Both the position numbers and the translations under genes were made by a program. 64,000 nt of DNA, taken from Ampelomyces quisqualis. Lineage: Eukaryota; Ascomycota; Dothideomycetes; Pleosporales; Phaeosphaeriaceae. Location: assembly GCA_018398575.1 (NCBI GenBank), contig JAGTXZ010000002.1, positions 1,366,501 through 1,430,500 of the forward strand, written 5' to 3'. The notes under the pieces are model-generated. The model had not been told where the DNA came from, searched no databases, and saw nothing but the letters and a program-made list of their open reading frames with translations. Below are positions 32,458 to 42,789 of the stretch, piece after piece (positions within the stretch are counted from its first letter, which is position 1; each line of letters starts with the position of its first letter).

Positions 32458-34179
32458 CTACAGCTTGGGTACATCCTGAGGCTCTAGCAGATCGCCAATC
32501 GTATCCGCCCATTTCTGCGCAATCTCCTGGCTAATTGCATTTTCGTCGTAACTCACTCCAAACCCAACCAAGCCATTTGCATCCGTCGAGCTTCCTATGA
32601 GAAACTCGTTCTCTCTCGCTCTCACACCCATTTTCAATCCTCTATAATCCGCCACGAAATCTTTCCCTTCTATGTCCTCCAGATCATACTCTCCACGCTT
32701 GAAGAACGCCTTCAGGGACCCCACAGAACTAACACCACACGTCGCCCCATACTGTCCCATCCTCGGCTTCAACTGCCCCTGCGGCGTGAACCCTGTCCTC
32801 CTCTCCTCGGGCAATTTATCCTCTACCCTCTCCATCTGCGCCAAATACCCCGTCGCCAACAGTCTGGCTGGAGAATGCTTATCAAAGCTCCCCAGCGCCC
32901 GATCGTTTTCTTTCACGCGCTTCTGATAAACCCTTAACTCGCGATTCGCATGCTTCGCCACGAGCTTGAACCGCGCATCGATCGGCAAACTCGACGGGAG
33001 GAAAGGCATGATGATGCCCTCGCTAAACGCCAACATGCAGCTGTCAGCCTGTGGCTGCGCGTCGAAAAAAGCACGCGGATTGAGCGGGAACGATGCACCG
33101 AATGCTGGCGCGTTAGAAGAGCCGTGGAGTGATTCGTAGATGGCCATCATACTCAGGCCCACGAGAGCGAAACAACCCGCGCCGATGGAAACATTGACAC
33201 TTCGACATAGCGAAACCATGTGTGCGGATGCAGCCGGCGAGAGCACGGCGGCGACGTGCCCGCTGGACATGGGCGGGCGCGATGCAAGGCTGTAGTCGAA
33301 TATTTTCGAGTAAGTAGGCGGGAGAGGAATAGCGGCTTGAAGACGCTTTGCCCGGCGCAACGGATTGGTGAGTGTGCGTGGCATGGGTTTCTGCACGTGT
33401 CGAAGGACGCGCATAACAGCCCAGAACCAGCGCTGTCGAGCGACGTTGCCTTGAATCTTGGGGTAGAGATCCTCTTGTGCTGGTGGTAATTTGGCCTCAA
33501 TATGTCCCGGTTTGATGCAGATACAGAGTTCTCGCTCAATGGCTGCGGCGGGCCTGTTGAGGATCTTGATGAAGTGGCTGAACCAATTGTAAGCAGAGAG
33601 TCCGTCGGAAATTTGGTGCGCCATTATGATTAGAAAACGCAGTTCCCAAGTCCCGTTTGCGAGGGGCTTAAGTGGGAGGACGAGGAGTTTTGAAAGGCAT
33701 TCTTTGGGTTGGATGATTCGAGTAACGTTTAAAGCGTGGTGATGTAGATCCTGCTCATCCAACCTAGCGTCGAGCTCAAAGTCTTCAAGCCAAGTGATGT
33801 TCTGCTCAACTTGTTGTTTGGCTTGGTTCGCGGTGGTGGGCACGTCGACAATGAAGCATCTTTCGCCACTGTCTACATCGTCGTCAATTCTGCTCTTTAA
33901 TAACATATGGTGTAATCGAAGCAATGTCCATGCGTTTGCAATCCTTGCTCGCAAACCGGTTTCGTCCAGGGTATGTCGAACCTCAAGTTTGAAAGTCGCT
34001 GTCATATCCGCTCGGCCGCCATAGTATGTTCCGTCCGAATCGAACGAGGTCTCGACAAGTCCAAGGGGGCGTTTAAAACACTGTGAACCATTCTGGGATG
34101 TCGACAATGTCCACGCATGTTGGTTATTTGCATAGCGGTCAAGCCAGTGGACTTTTTTCGGCGACTTCGTCCCGGACAT
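32458..34179 (-). CDS. HxxxD-type CoA-dependent acyltransferase-like protein
   Basis: A single exon of 573 residues. The central motif MAHQISDGLSAYNWF gives the catalytic HxxxD of the chloramphenicol-acetyltransferase-like superfamily (BAHD, condensation-domain and fungal alcohol/trichothecene acetyltransferases). The second half contains a loop typical of these folds (VSIGAGCFALVGLSM, FGASFPLNPRAFF). The second BAHD motif DFGWG is not seen; instead the C-terminus has GLVGFGVSYDENAISQE. It is therefore closer to the fungal alcohol-acetyltransferase-like group. There is no signal peptide. Substrate unknown and no biosynthetic partner genes nearby. Confidence 0.75.
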   Translation of the reverse strand: MSGTKSPKKVHWLDRYANNQHAWTLSTSQNGSQCFKRPLGLVETSFDSDGTYYGGRADMTATFKLEVRHTLDETGLRARIANAWTLLRLHHMLLKSRIDDDVDSGERCFIVDVPTTANQAKQQVEQNITWLEDFELDARLDEQDLHHHALNVTRIIQPKECLSKLLVLPLKPLANGTWELRFLIIMAHQISDGLSAYNWFSHFIKILNRPAAAIERELCICIKPGHIEAKLPPAQEDLYPKIQGNVARQRWFWAVMRVLRHVQKPMPRTLTNPLRRAKRLQAAIPLPPTYSKIFDYSLASRPPMSSGHVAAVLSPAASAHMVSLCRSVNVSIGAGCFALVGLSMMAIYESLHGSSNAPAFGASFPLNPRAFFDAQPQADSCMLAFSEGIIMPFLPSSLPIDARFKLVAKHANRELRVYQKRVKENDRALGSFDKHSPARLLATGYLAQMERVEDKLPEERRTGFTPQGQLKPRMGQYGATCGVSSVGSLKAFFKRGEYDLEDIEGKDFVADYRGLKMGVRARENEFLIGSSTDANGLVGFGVSYDENAISQEIAQKWADTIGDLLEPQDVPKL

Positions 34180-34577
34180 AATAGCGATTTTATGTCAGTA
34201 AATGGCGTAATGGTGTGTGAATTCCAAAATACGACTAAACAGCATAGGATGAATGCCTGTCCGCCTTCGTGGAAGTGATGGACAAGCGTGATGTCGCCGC
34301 AGAGGCGACACCGGTTGAGGCAGTTGCGCTCTACCTACCCATGGCGTTGCGGATGGATTACTCCGTAGCGTTGCCTTATTCCCGTGAAGAGCCCTCGTAC
34401 CATCCGCACTATGCACGATCGTCAGAGCACAATTGGAACCTTCTATTGCAAACTACTTCGTCTCGATCCTGGGTATCACTGCCACATACTTGACGTACTT
34501 GAAATTACTGCACACATTATTCTGCGCTTGGGACAGAAGAGCAAGAGGTCGTCTTGAGCGTACTAGACCATATCCTC
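34180..34577. other. Intergenic region
   Basis: About 400 bp between two genes on the same strand; contains one TACTCCGTA motif at 34359. Confidence 0.5.
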
Positions 34578-35627
34578 CTAGACGACGTCCTCCATCTCTT
34601 CTTCGCCGTCCGAGTCTCCTCCATCAGGTCCGTCTGCTACCGCGGCTGCCTGTACCTGCTGTGTCAAATTACGCTGAGCATTGAACATCGGCTGGCGCTG
34701 CCATGTGCTGGCAAAAGGGCCAGATCTGACCAGCTGCGCGATTTCTGTAAGTGTCTCCTTTAGGAACTGCTCGGGTTGCTTTGTCCTCGTCTTAAGCGCC
34801 TTCATGGGCCAGTACTGGAACTCGTCGAAAGCAGCATGCAGCATATCGATAAGATCTTCCCGAGATACACGTGCAGCCTTGTTCTGTTGTGCTTTCGTCT
34901 TGGTCGTGGGCTTGATGAAGGAATCGAAGCGCTTCTGTAGGCTGTTATAATTGGTGACGTCGGTTTCTTTGGTGATGTTGACTTTGGTGTGAGAGCCTTG
35001 AATGGCTTGCTTGATGCGCGCAGCACTGAAGTCGCGATACTCGTTCGTTTCTAGCGGGTTTGCTGTATAGTGGCGGGTCGCATGGCCAAGCAGAGCCGTG
35101 TGCTTTGGTATTGCCTTCTTGTATCTGCTGCGCTTCTGGACGCGCGATTTAGGATCCTGTACTGCACCGTAGCCTCCATGCACGCCGCCTCTGTTGCCCT
35201 GGTTGTAGCCACTGGGTCTGTATCCTGGCAGGTCCTTCTCTGTGAAGACATATGTGTTCCCGAGCACCTGATCCGATGTTTTCGTGGGGTCGAGTTGAAA
35301 AGCTGTCGGTAGGTTTGTCTTTGTCCGCCATCGATCGTTGAGGAAGACGCGCATCGACTGCGACTTATCGATCCCACTTGTGGTTGCGTGGGCGTAGACT
35401 TGGCCAATCTGAATCTGATCGTCGTCGTTGCCTTCGGCGAGGTCGTCCCACTTCGAGACTGCGTCGTACAGCCAGTCGGGAATGCGCGTCAGCCACACGT
35501 TCTTCTCGGGCTCGTCCGTCTTGGGCATCGTGAGCTCTCCGGTGTCCTCGTAGAACTCATCGTCCATGTATAGGTCGCGATGGCCCGTCTCCGTCTTGCC
35601 GTCGGGGTCGGGCTTGATGCCGTTCAT
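34578..35627 (-). CDS. TFG2: Transcription initiation factor TFIIF, beta subunit
   Basis: A single exon of 349 residues, similar to other fungal RAP30/Tfg2 proteins. The N-terminal dimerisation domain has VWLTRIPDWLYDAVSKWDDL and QIGQVYAH, with VFTEKDLPGY. The C-terminal winged-helix DNA-binding domain reads VSREDLIDMLHAAFDEFQYW followed by PMKALKTRTKQPEQFLKETL. An acidic tail (GDSDGEEEMEDVV) ends the protein. With the alpha subunit it binds RNA polymerase II and stabilises the pre-initiation complex in the nucleus. It is divergent from CSN4. Confidence 0.94.
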   Translation of the reverse strand: MNGIKPDPDGKTETGHRDLYMDDEFYEDTGELTMPKTDEPEKNVWLTRIPDWLYDAVSKWDDLAEGNDDDQIQIGQVYAHATTSGIDKSQSMRVFLNDRWRTKTNLPTAFQLDPTKTSDQVLGNTYVFTEKDLPGYRPSGYNQGNRGGVHGGYGAVQDPKSRVQKRSRYKKAIPKHTALLGHATRHYTANPLETNEYRDFSAARIKQAIQGSHTKVNITKETDVTNYNSLQKRFDSFIKPTTKTKAQQNKAARVSREDLIDMLHAAFDEFQYWPMKALKTRTKQPEQFLKETLTEIAQLVRSGPFASTWQRQPMFNAQRNLTQQVQAAAVADGPDGGDSDGEEEMEDVV

Positions 35628-36024
35628 CGTGTCGGACTTGCGGGGTTGTCTCGCGCTTCAAGGAGTGTTCGGCAATCGTAGCGCGTGAGGCGGCCGGCTG
35701 TGGAAAAGCTCGGGGAGCGGGCTAAGCGGAGGGGGCGGTCAATGAAAGTAATAAGAGGCACAGGCGGATGGGCGGAGATCAAAGACAGCCAAGCTCGTGA
35801 AAGAGCCGCGTCTGGGCGCGACATCATAGCGCGCCAAGCCAGTGCTAGGCAGTTAGTTATCGATAAGGAAGCGCCTCCAATTGCTCAGGCTCGACAGCGG
35901 CATTGCGTGATTGCCTTGACTTGCCAGCAAACACCACCGAAAGAAGCTCCTAGGTCGACGAGGGGACCACAACGAGGCACAAATACGCACCCTGAACAAA
36001 CACGAACTGCGGCCAGCCGCCAAC
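35628..36024. promoter_or_regulatory. Divergent promoter TFG2 / CSN4
   Basis: 397 bp between the start codons of two nuclear-protein genes. It must carry both promoters. No distinctive motif seen. Confidence 0.5.
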
Positions 36025-37284
36025 ATGGCCTCGCCGCCCGTCGCGGCCGCTCTCCACGAGATCCAAGCCGCATCTGCTGCCGACAAGCCCTCCCGATACA
36101 CTGCCCTCCTCCAGGAGATAACTGCAAACTCCACGAACCTCACCGCCGATCTCAATGAATACGCACAAACACTGCTCGACGACTCGCTCGGCATAGTAGT
36201 CTTACGACCGCTGCTCGCCGCCTTCGTCGAGGCCTTCGGAAACGTCAAGGACCCGGACGTCAAGATCGACGTGGGCGAGAAGGTCATCACGCTGCTACAA
36301 TCCAAGGGCGCGGGACAGTATGAAGAACAAGACACACACATCAAGCTCTCAATGGCAGATGCACTCGAGTCAGCCCAGGTTCAGGACTACCGAAAGTCTG
36401 CGCAGACGCTCGCAACTATCAACCTGGAATCAACGCAAAAGTCTGTAACCCCGGATGAGAAGGCCAAGATATGGATCCGGATTGTGCGGTGTTACCTTGA
36501 AGAAGAAGACCCCACAAGTGCCTTCACTCATCTCAATAAGATCAAGAACATCATCTTCAGCGTCCAAGACAAGGAAACGAGGCTCCACTTTCACTTCAAC
36601 CAGGCGCGTATATACGACTCCCAGCGCTCCTTCCTCGATGCCGCCCAAGCCTACTTCACAATCAGCTCAGAACCCCTCCTCGCCGAGGAGGAGCGCGAAA
36701 AAGCTCTCGCGGCGTCATTGGTATGCGCGGTCTTGGCACCGGCAGGTCCGCAGCGAGGCAGAATGCTGGCCAAGCTGTACAAGGATGATCGCGCACCCAA
36801 CCTCGAGTATTATTCAATCCTAGAAAAGATGTTCCTGGACCGGCTGTTGACACCCACCGAGATCAAAGCATTTGCTGCGACACTAAAGCCGCATCACCTC
36901 GCAAAGACGGCGGATGGCTCGACTGTGTTGGACAAGGCGGTACTAGAGCACAACTTGCTTGGGGCTTCGAAACTCTACAACAATATCGGCTTCGACCAGC
37001 TAGGGGAACTGCTGGGTGTCGATGCGGAGAGATCGGAGGACTACGCAGCGAAGATGTTGGAGCAAGGTCGTTTATCGGGTTACATTGACCAGATAGATCG
37101 ATTGATCTTCTTCGAGGGCGAGGCTAGCGGAGAGCGAAAGACTGGGCATGCGGAGCGGCAAGTGGGCAAGGAGCTGCGGAAGTGGGATGCGAATGTTGCT
37201 GGACTGGCCGAAGAGGTGGAGAAGGTTACAACCATGATACAACTAGAGTATCCGGAGTTCTATGCTGCACAAGTCGTGCATTGA
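36025..37284 (+). CDS. CSN4: COP9 signalosome subunit 4
   Basis: A single exon of 419 residues. The N-terminal helical repeats include IDVGEKVITLLQSKGAGQYE and RIVRCYLEEEDPTSAFTHLN. The PCI domain covers roughly residues 195-370 (AKLYKDDRAPNLEYYSILEK, LEHNLLGASKLYNNIGFDQL, GRLSGYIDQIDRLIFFEG). A C-terminal helix follows (LAEEVEKVTTMIQLEYPEF), used for bundle formation in the CSN/proteasome-lid family. CSN removes Nedd8 from cullins and in fungi controls development and secondary metabolism. Length and motifs fit well. Confidence 0.93.
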   Translation: MASPPVAAALHEIQAASAADKPSRYTALLQEITANSTNLTADLNEYAQTLLDDSLGIVVLRPLLAAFVEAFGNVKDPDVKIDVGEKVITLLQSKGAGQYEEQDTHIKLSMADALESAQVQDYRKSAQTLATINLESTQKSVTPDEKAKIWIRIVRCYLEEEDPTSAFTHLNKIKNIIFSVQDKETRLHFHFNQARIYDSQRSFLDAAQAYFTISSEPLLAEEEREKALAASLVCAVLAPAGPQRGRMLAKLYKDDRAPNLEYYSILEKMFLDRLLTPTEIKAFAATLKPHHLAKTADGSTVLDKAVLEHNLLGASKLYNNIGFDQLGELLGVDAERSEDYAAKMLEQGRLSGYIDQIDRLIFFEGEASGERKTGHAERQVGKELRKWDANVAGLAEEVEKVTTMIQLEYPEFYAAQVVH

Positions 37285-37686
37285 GGCAGAACAACAGCAA
37301 GAATATATCGCTCAAAACCGTGGCAAACGCACTGAGACTGAGCGGTGAAAGAAGGCAGCGAGTCGAGGATCCTGGAAGGTCCACCCCATGCCGTCGCTGA
37401 AGACACATGGCAGGGAGAAGAGAGCCAGTGGAGAAAGGGGCAACGCACAGTAGACGCCGATGACAGATCCAAATCAATCGATCCAAGGTGTTCAGTATTA
37501 CATAACACCTTATAATGTACGATGTACAAGATACCGTGCGCGAACCTCTTATGCTGTACTCGTGACATCTACACATCATATTGTACAAGTATATTCCTGG
37601 AAATGAGGTCCCACACACTATTCCCCAGCCCAAGTACATCAGCACTTGCTGTAACGCTTCTTTAAGTGTGCATTCAAGATGATTCC
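37285..37686. other. Convergent intergenic region
   Basis: About 400 bp of 3' UTR sequence between CSN4 and the mitochondrial ribosomal gene; no gene seen. Confidence 0.5.
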
Positions 37687-38415
37687 CTACTCGGCCCTCA
37701 ATAGACTCTCGTACTCTTCCAAACTCTTCACTTCCATATCACTTATCCTCAAAACCGTGAACCGCAACTTGCTGTAAACATGCTTGACGTGCCTCTGCCT
37801 CCTCTTCGTCTTCTCCTCCACTCTCATCGGCTCGCTTTCCACGCCTACAACTCTCGCCCGACATGTGAACAGCCGCTCGTCCAGATAAAACACTTTCTTG
37901 ACATGGTCTGCGTTTCCTTTGACCGCCTCTGGCGCTTTCAACGTGTAGTCTCGACTGCCAATGTGTGTGACGCGGTTCAGGCGGAGGACGTCGCCGGGCC
38001 GGACGTGTGGCATGAGGAACGGGAGGCGGATGGTGTCGCCTTTTGTAACGAGGTAGGGTCGGGCGTGGATGTGTACGGTCATGTAGTGTGATGGTTGGGT
38101 CTGGAGGAGGGGGAGAAGTTGGCGGATTGTGGGGGTGATGTGTGATGAAACGACATCTTGGCGGGCGTGTGGTGACGGTTTCGACTTGGCAGAAGCTGGG
38201 CTGGTTTGTGACGATTGTGGTTTGTAGAGGACTTTGTCTTTAAGGTCTTCTGATATGTGTTGTCCGGAGCGGATCAGAGGCTCTGGAACATTGCCTGTCT
38301 CGAGCGTGTGCGATACCGTCGTTAATTGTGCGCGAAGAGGGAGGAGCGGTGTGGGTGGAAGCGAGACACGTGATTCGAGGAGCGTTCTCCGTGCTGAGCG
38401 GGCGAGCAGTGCCAT
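37687..38415 (-). CDS. MRPL49: Mitochondrial large-subunit ribosomal protein bL21m
   Basis: A single exon of 242 residues from the ATG at 38415. I rejected an upstream TTG-type extension because it would run into the promoter of NSA2. The N-terminus MALLARSARRTLLESRVSLP is a mitochondrial presequence. The bL21 core has MTVHIHARPYLVTKGDTIRL, HVRPGDVLRLNRVTHIGSRDY and a KRRQRHVKHVYSKLRFTVLR segment near the end, the basic rRNA-binding strand of the family. It belongs to the mitoribosome. Confidence 0.9.
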   Translation of the reverse strand: MALLARSARRTLLESRVSLPPTPLLPLRAQLTTVSHTLETGNVPEPLIRSGQHISEDLKDKVLYKPQSSQTSPASAKSKPSPHARQDVVSSHITPTIRQLLPLLQTQPSHYMTVHIHARPYLVTKGDTIRLPFLMPHVRPGDVLRLNRVTHIGSRDYTLKAPEAVKGNADHVKKVFYLDERLFTCRARVVGVESEPMRVEEKTKRRQRHVKHVYSKLRFTVLRISDMEVKSLEEYESLLRAE

Positions 38416-38580
38416 GTTGGGAGTGTGCAATGGCTGCTGGTATATCTTTCCGTTGCAGAGGTGGACTATGGAAGATCGGGAATCTCTGCCAAGTCGCGCT
38501 AGTGTGAACTTTTGGGGTGGAAAGTTCGCCACAACGCCCAGCCTCCACCTTCGCAACCAAGACACGAAAGACGAGCCAAC
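38416..38580. promoter_or_regulatory. Compact divergent promoter bL21m / NSA2
   Basis: 165 bp separate the start codons of a mitochondrial ribosomal protein gene and a 60S assembly factor gene. Shared control of cytosolic and mitochondrial ribosome production is a reasonable inference. Confidence 0.6.
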
Positions 38581-39495
38581 ATGCCTCAGAACGAATATAT
38601 CGAGCGTTGGACGAAGCAGTACGTCCACTACTCTGTTCCGAATCTTTTCAACAGACATGGAGATGTGTGCCGCATTCTAACCCCATCATAGGCACGGCAA
38701 GCGCTTCGACCATGACGAACGCAAACGCAAGCGCATCGCCCGTGAAGGCCACGATGGCTCCAAGAAGGCGCAAAACTACCGTGGTCTACGCGCAAAGCTG
38801 TACGCCGAAAAGCGCCGCAAGGAGAAGATTCAGATGAAGAAGACGATCCGCGCCCACGAAGAACGCAACGTCAAGACCTCGGAGCCCGCCGAGCCCTCTA
38901 CCGAAGCGCTACCCCAATATCTCCTTGACCGAAGCAATGAAAAGAACGCGAAGGCGCTATCCAGCGCAATCAAGCAAAAGCGAAATGAAAAGGCCGCGAG
39001 ATTTTCCGTCCCACTTCCGAAAGTCAAGGGTATCAGTGAAGAGGAAATGTTCAGCGTAGTTAAGACGGGAAAGAAGACGCAGAAGAAGAGCTGGAAACGT
39101 ATGATTACAAAGCCTACGTTCGTCGGTCCTGGGTTTACGCGACGACCGGTCAAATACGAGCGCTTCATTCGTCCCATGGGTTTGAGGTACAAGAAAGCCA
39201 ACGTCACGCACCCGGAGTTGAGCGTCACAGTGCAGTTGCCGATCATCAGCGTCAAGAAGAACCCGCAAAATCCTTTGTACACACAATTGGGTGTGCTCAC
39301 CAAGGGTACTATTATTGAAGTCAATGTGTCCGAGTTGGGGCTTGTCACCGCCGGTGGAAAGGTAGTGTGGGGAAGATATGCTCGTAAGTTCTATCACAAA
39401 GTATGCTACATCAAAATCAGGAGACTGACAGCCTTGCAGAAGTCACAAACAACCCCGAAAACGATGGATGTTTGAATGCTGTTCTCCTGGTATAG
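38581..39495 (+). CDS. NSA2: 60S ribosome biogenesis protein NSA2 (eS8-like fold)
   Basis: Three exons, join(38581..38618, 38692..39383, 39440..39495), 261 residues, the same length as the yeast protein. Exon 1 gives [13 protein letters not shown], which continues as [20 protein letters not shown]. Further hallmarks are [40 protein letters not shown] and the C-terminus GCLNAVLLV. Introns of 73 and 56 bp have GTACGT and GTAAGT donors. Nsa2 is a nucleolar factor required for 27S pre-rRNA processing on pre-60S particles. Confidence 0.96.
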
Positions 39496-39891
39496 ACGTG
39501 GTTGAAGCATTGCATTGCACGGCGTTTAGATGGGTCAAAGTACTGAAACAGGCGTTTGAGCATAAAAAGAGTGTGTTTGTGAGGCGGGCAGGTTGTGTCT
39601 GCTGATGAAGCAATGCGCCTTTGCCACAAAGTATCGAGATATGAAAATGATACCAATCAAGACAAGGCAAAAGTACAGACATCAAGTGCTAAGATGGATG
39701 GATATACGTGGCTCTAGAGTGAGACGTGATTGTGAGGGGTGAGCATTATCAAAGGCTTTCCGGTTTGTCAACCATCGCACACCAGCCGACTGTCAGGTAG
39801 GTATGGACGAGAAGAATAGTCCCTCGATCACCGAGTCGAAAACTCCATTTCGAACGTTTCAACCCCCCCTGCAAGCAAACAATCCACATCC
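39496..39891. other. Convergent intergenic region
   Basis: About 400 bp of 3' UTR sequence; no gene seen. Confidence 0.5.
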
Positions 39892-42789
39892 CTAGTCCGA
39901 CTCCCACCCAACACCCCAACCCCCTTCGTTCTCCTCTTTCTTCCCCTTCTCACTCGCCTCCCTACTATGCTGCTTAACCCAACTCTCCGTCAACCCCCTC
40001 GCCACACTCTCCGTACCCTCCGACACACCCCTCTTACTCTCCCTCCTACTCCTCATCTCACGCCTCCCCCCCTCCTCCATCTTCATCTTCAACCGCACCA
40101 TCTTCTCAATCAACTCGTCCCTCCCCACGTCCTTGAACCTCTCCTTCTCCCCGACCATCTTGCTCCCCATCGAGTGCGTCGTCAAGGACGCATGATGCGG
40201 CGCCGCGCGGCCAAACAGCGTCTTCAAGATTGCGCGGCTGCGGTATTTGAAGCGGAACACGGCGTATGGGGTATGGAGGGTGTCGAGGTATTGTGGGCGC
40301 GCGATGGCGTGACCGTAGTGTGTTCCTTTGCCGGCGCGGACTTGGTGCTCGACGAGCTTTTCGCTGGCTTGTTTGCTGCTGAGTTTGAGGAGGGGTTCGG
40401 CGGGGAGGGGGTGGGGTTCGGAAATAGAGGGTAGTTTGTTGTTTGGTGGGGGGGGAGGGAATTGCCAGTGGGGTTTGGGGCCGGCGTTGGATGAGGAGCG
40501 GACTTTGCGGTATTGGGAGAGGGATTTGCTGGTGTGGCGTTTGGAGGGGGACGCTGCTTTGGTGGGTTTGATGGTAGTGGCCCATGTTTCGTTGTTCCAT
40601 TGCACTCCGTTGGATTTGTCGACTTCTTCGTTACTGTTCCACTTGTCTTTCTGAGCGCCCCATGACTCTTCCGTATCTTTCGCGAAGCCATGTGTGGGTA
40701 CAGAGGTGTCCCAGCCGCCGATCTCATTTGGAGAAGAGATTTTATCCTTCACTGCATCGTTGCCTCCCCAGCCAATGTTGTTGGCGCTCCATCCGTTGTC
40801 ATCTGCCTTCTTAGCTTCCCAGCCACTCTTACCCTGATCGCTCCAGTTGACCTCATTGGCATTGTTGTTCAGCCAGGCTGTTTTCTGATCTCCCCCACTA
40901 ATGCTGAAAGGTGGCGGAGGCACACCTGTTGGGCCAAAGCCATTCTGCGGAGCTGCCTCGGGGGCTACAGGAGCCAAACTTGCCGTCGGATATACATGTG
41001 GTTGCATCATGAGAGACGCATCCTTCGTCACAAACGCCGCTCCATGAGCGTCGGGTGCAACATGGGTATACACGCTGGTAGCTGGACGGTCGGTACCACC
41101 TCGCTGGTGCCGCGATGATCTCTGAGACTTACTGCGATTCGACTTTGTGTGGTGTGACCTTTTCTGGGACCGACTACGATTTCTTGAGCCCCATCTGCGG
41201 TTTGGAAGATGAGATGGCTGTGCGGTATCGTCGGTGTCATCATGATCAGTAAGAGAGTCCGATGCAACATCAACGTGTGTCCATCCACTTCCATCTTCGG
41301 GTGAAGTTCTTTGTCTTTGGCTCCGCTTTGAGCTTCCAGGCCGTGATCTTGAGCGTTGTGATTTTCGGAGTGTCGTGACAGGAGACGCTTCTCGAACAAC
41401 AGTCCTGCTTGGCACAGTAGGTGCTTTCGATCGTCTCTTTAGGCTTTCTTTGTCTTTGGTTGCATACTTCGTTCCCCAAGTTTCGTCTGAATCCCAAGTC
41501 TCAGATTCGGTTTCCTCTGGTGCCCCCCAGCCTCCGGCTCCCGAATCGCTGTCCCATGTAACATGGGGTTTTACCTGACCGTATTGAGGCTCCTCACTCC
41601 ATCCTGCCTGTGAGCCTAGCCATGTTGTGCCATTATCTTTCTCTACTTCAGATCGATGATGCTGAGGGAAGTCCGGATTGAAAGGCGATTGTGGCCAAGC
41701 TCCTGGGGGTTGGGTGGCTCTATCGACATTCGGGGCGTGTGGTTGCTCTATCTTTCGATCCTGATCAGCACGGCGTGACTCCTCCACACCGCGTTGTACC
41801 GCCTTCGTCACAAGATCGTCCAACCATGCCTTATCTACGCCTGGAGCATTCGCGACCACCAAACTTGCAGGTCGCGTGGGATAGAAACTTCTTTCTGACC
41901 CCATCATAGGTCGAGCTGGTATAGGTCCGCTACCGTACTGAAATGCTACCGAAGGGATAGAAGTTGGGGCCTTTGCATAGGTGTGAGTAGAATCGGCATG
42001 CCTAGACTGCGGTCGCGGATGAGGCACTGTGGAAAACGGTGATGCGCCATTGCCTTGGTGTAAACTGTATCGGCTTTGAGCTCTGCCATCTTGGCTATTG
42101 ACGGTCTCAGCATAGGGCGAGCGATAAGCCGAGGTCGGTAAGCCATGAAGCTGTGGACTGCGATCGTCGTACATGGATCGCACGTCTGGTGTACGTGAAT
42201 GGCCGTCAGGTCCAAATGGTGGAGGTGGAGGGAAATCGCCCGTGCCGTCCATATTCATTGCCGAAGCTGTTTTGGCATTGCGCGTGCCAGCACATCGAAG
42301 GACGAGAACTTCGATGCAGCCAACGTTTTCGAGAGTGTTGGATGAGCACACGTCTGGCGCGTCATCTGCCGAAGCTTTGAAAGTCAGCATGGCGTTGGTA
42401 CTTGGTTCAAGGACCCTGGACAACTTACAGGTGTCAAGCTTTTCGAATTTCCATTCTCGTGCAATCATTGAGCCATCCTTCTGCTTCTCCTCCTTCTGCC
42501 GTACCCTCAAGTCAACAACTGAACGACTGTCGGAACCTTTTCTAAGCTTCAGGTCTTGTCTGTTGCGATTGCACTGATACACGCCGTCCACGAAGACGTA
42601 CATGGCGATACCCGGCGCGATGAACCTGTCAGAGGTGAGGTGAATTGAGAAAGACTGTGGCTTGCTGGGAACAGGAACGAAGGTTTCGACAAAGCCATCG
42701 CCATAAGTTGTGCCGAACTCCTGCAACTTGCGCTGGCTTTCGAAAAGCTCAATTGAGCAATTCAGATCTTTCAGCGTGGGCATTCTCAA
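39892..42789 (-). CDS. Large low-complexity protein with N-terminal DUF7918-like domain
   Basis: One open frame of 965 codons. Residues 1-190 or so form a folded domain (CSIELFESQRKLQEFGTTYG, IAMYVFVDGVYQCNRNR, GCIEVLVLRCAG) that resembles the fungal DUF7918 family. The middle is disordered and rich in Ser, Pro, Arg and Trp-Gly-Asn-type repeats. The C-terminus has a conserved basic helical part (HYGHAIARPQYLDTLHTPYA, EKERFKDVGRDELIEKMVRL). A perfect intron signature lies inside the frame at 42375-42428 (54 bp, GTAAGT donor, CTGAC branch, CAAAG acceptor). It is a multiple of three, so the spliced protein would be 947 residues. Function unknown; RNA or chromatin association is only a guess from composition. 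Confidence 0.72.
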   Translation of the reverse strand: MRMPTLKDLNCSIELFESQRKLQEFGTTYGDGFVETFVPVPSKPQSFSIHLTSDRFIAPGIAMYVFVDGVYQCNRNRQDLKLRKGSDSRSVVDLRVRQKEEKQKDGSMIAREWKFEKLDTCKLSRVLEPSTNAMLTFKASADDAPDVCSSNTLENVGCIEVLVLRCAGTRNAKTASAMNMDGTGDFPPPPPFGPDGHSRTPDVRSMYDDRSPQLHGLPTSAYRSPYAETVNSQDGRAQSRYSLHQGNGASPFSTVPHPRPQSRHADSTHTYAKAPTSIPSVAFQYGSGPIPARPMMGSERSFYPTRPASLVVANAPGVDKAWLDDLVTKAVQRGVEESRRADQDRKIEQPHAPNVDRATQPPGAWPQSPFNPDFPQHHRSEVEKDNGTTWLGSQAGWSEEPQYGQVKPHVTWDSDSGAGGWGAPEETESETWDSDETWGTKYATKDKESLKRRSKAPTVPSRTVVREASPVTTLRKSQRSRSRPGSSKRSQRQRTSPEDGSGWTHVDVASDSLTDHDDTDDTAQPSHLPNRRWGSRNRSRSQKRSHHTKSNRSKSQRSSRHQRGGTDRPATSVYTHVAPDAHGAAFVTKDASLMMQPHVYPTASLAPVAPEAAPQNGFGPTGVPPPPFSISGGDQKTAWLNNNANEVNWSDQGKSGWEAKKADDNGWSANNIGWGGNDAVKDKISSPNEIGGWDTSVPTHGFAKDTEESWGAQKDKWNSNEEVDKSNGVQWNNETWATTIKPTKAASPSKRHTSKSLSQYRKVRSSSNAGPKPHWQFPPPPPNNKLPSISEPHPLPAEPLLKLSSKQASEKLVEHQVRAGKGTHYGHAIARPQYLDTLHTPYAVFRFKYRSRAILKTLFGRAAPHHASLTTHSMGSKMVGEKERFKDVGRDELIEKMVRLKMKMEEGGRREMRSRRESKRGVSEGTESVARGLTESWVKQHSREASEKGKKEENEGGWGVGWESD

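Noticed and set aside
38416..38658. Upstream extension of the bL21m frame
   Set aside because: It would overlap the start of NSA2 on the other strand, and the ATG at 38415 gives a better mitochondrial presequence.
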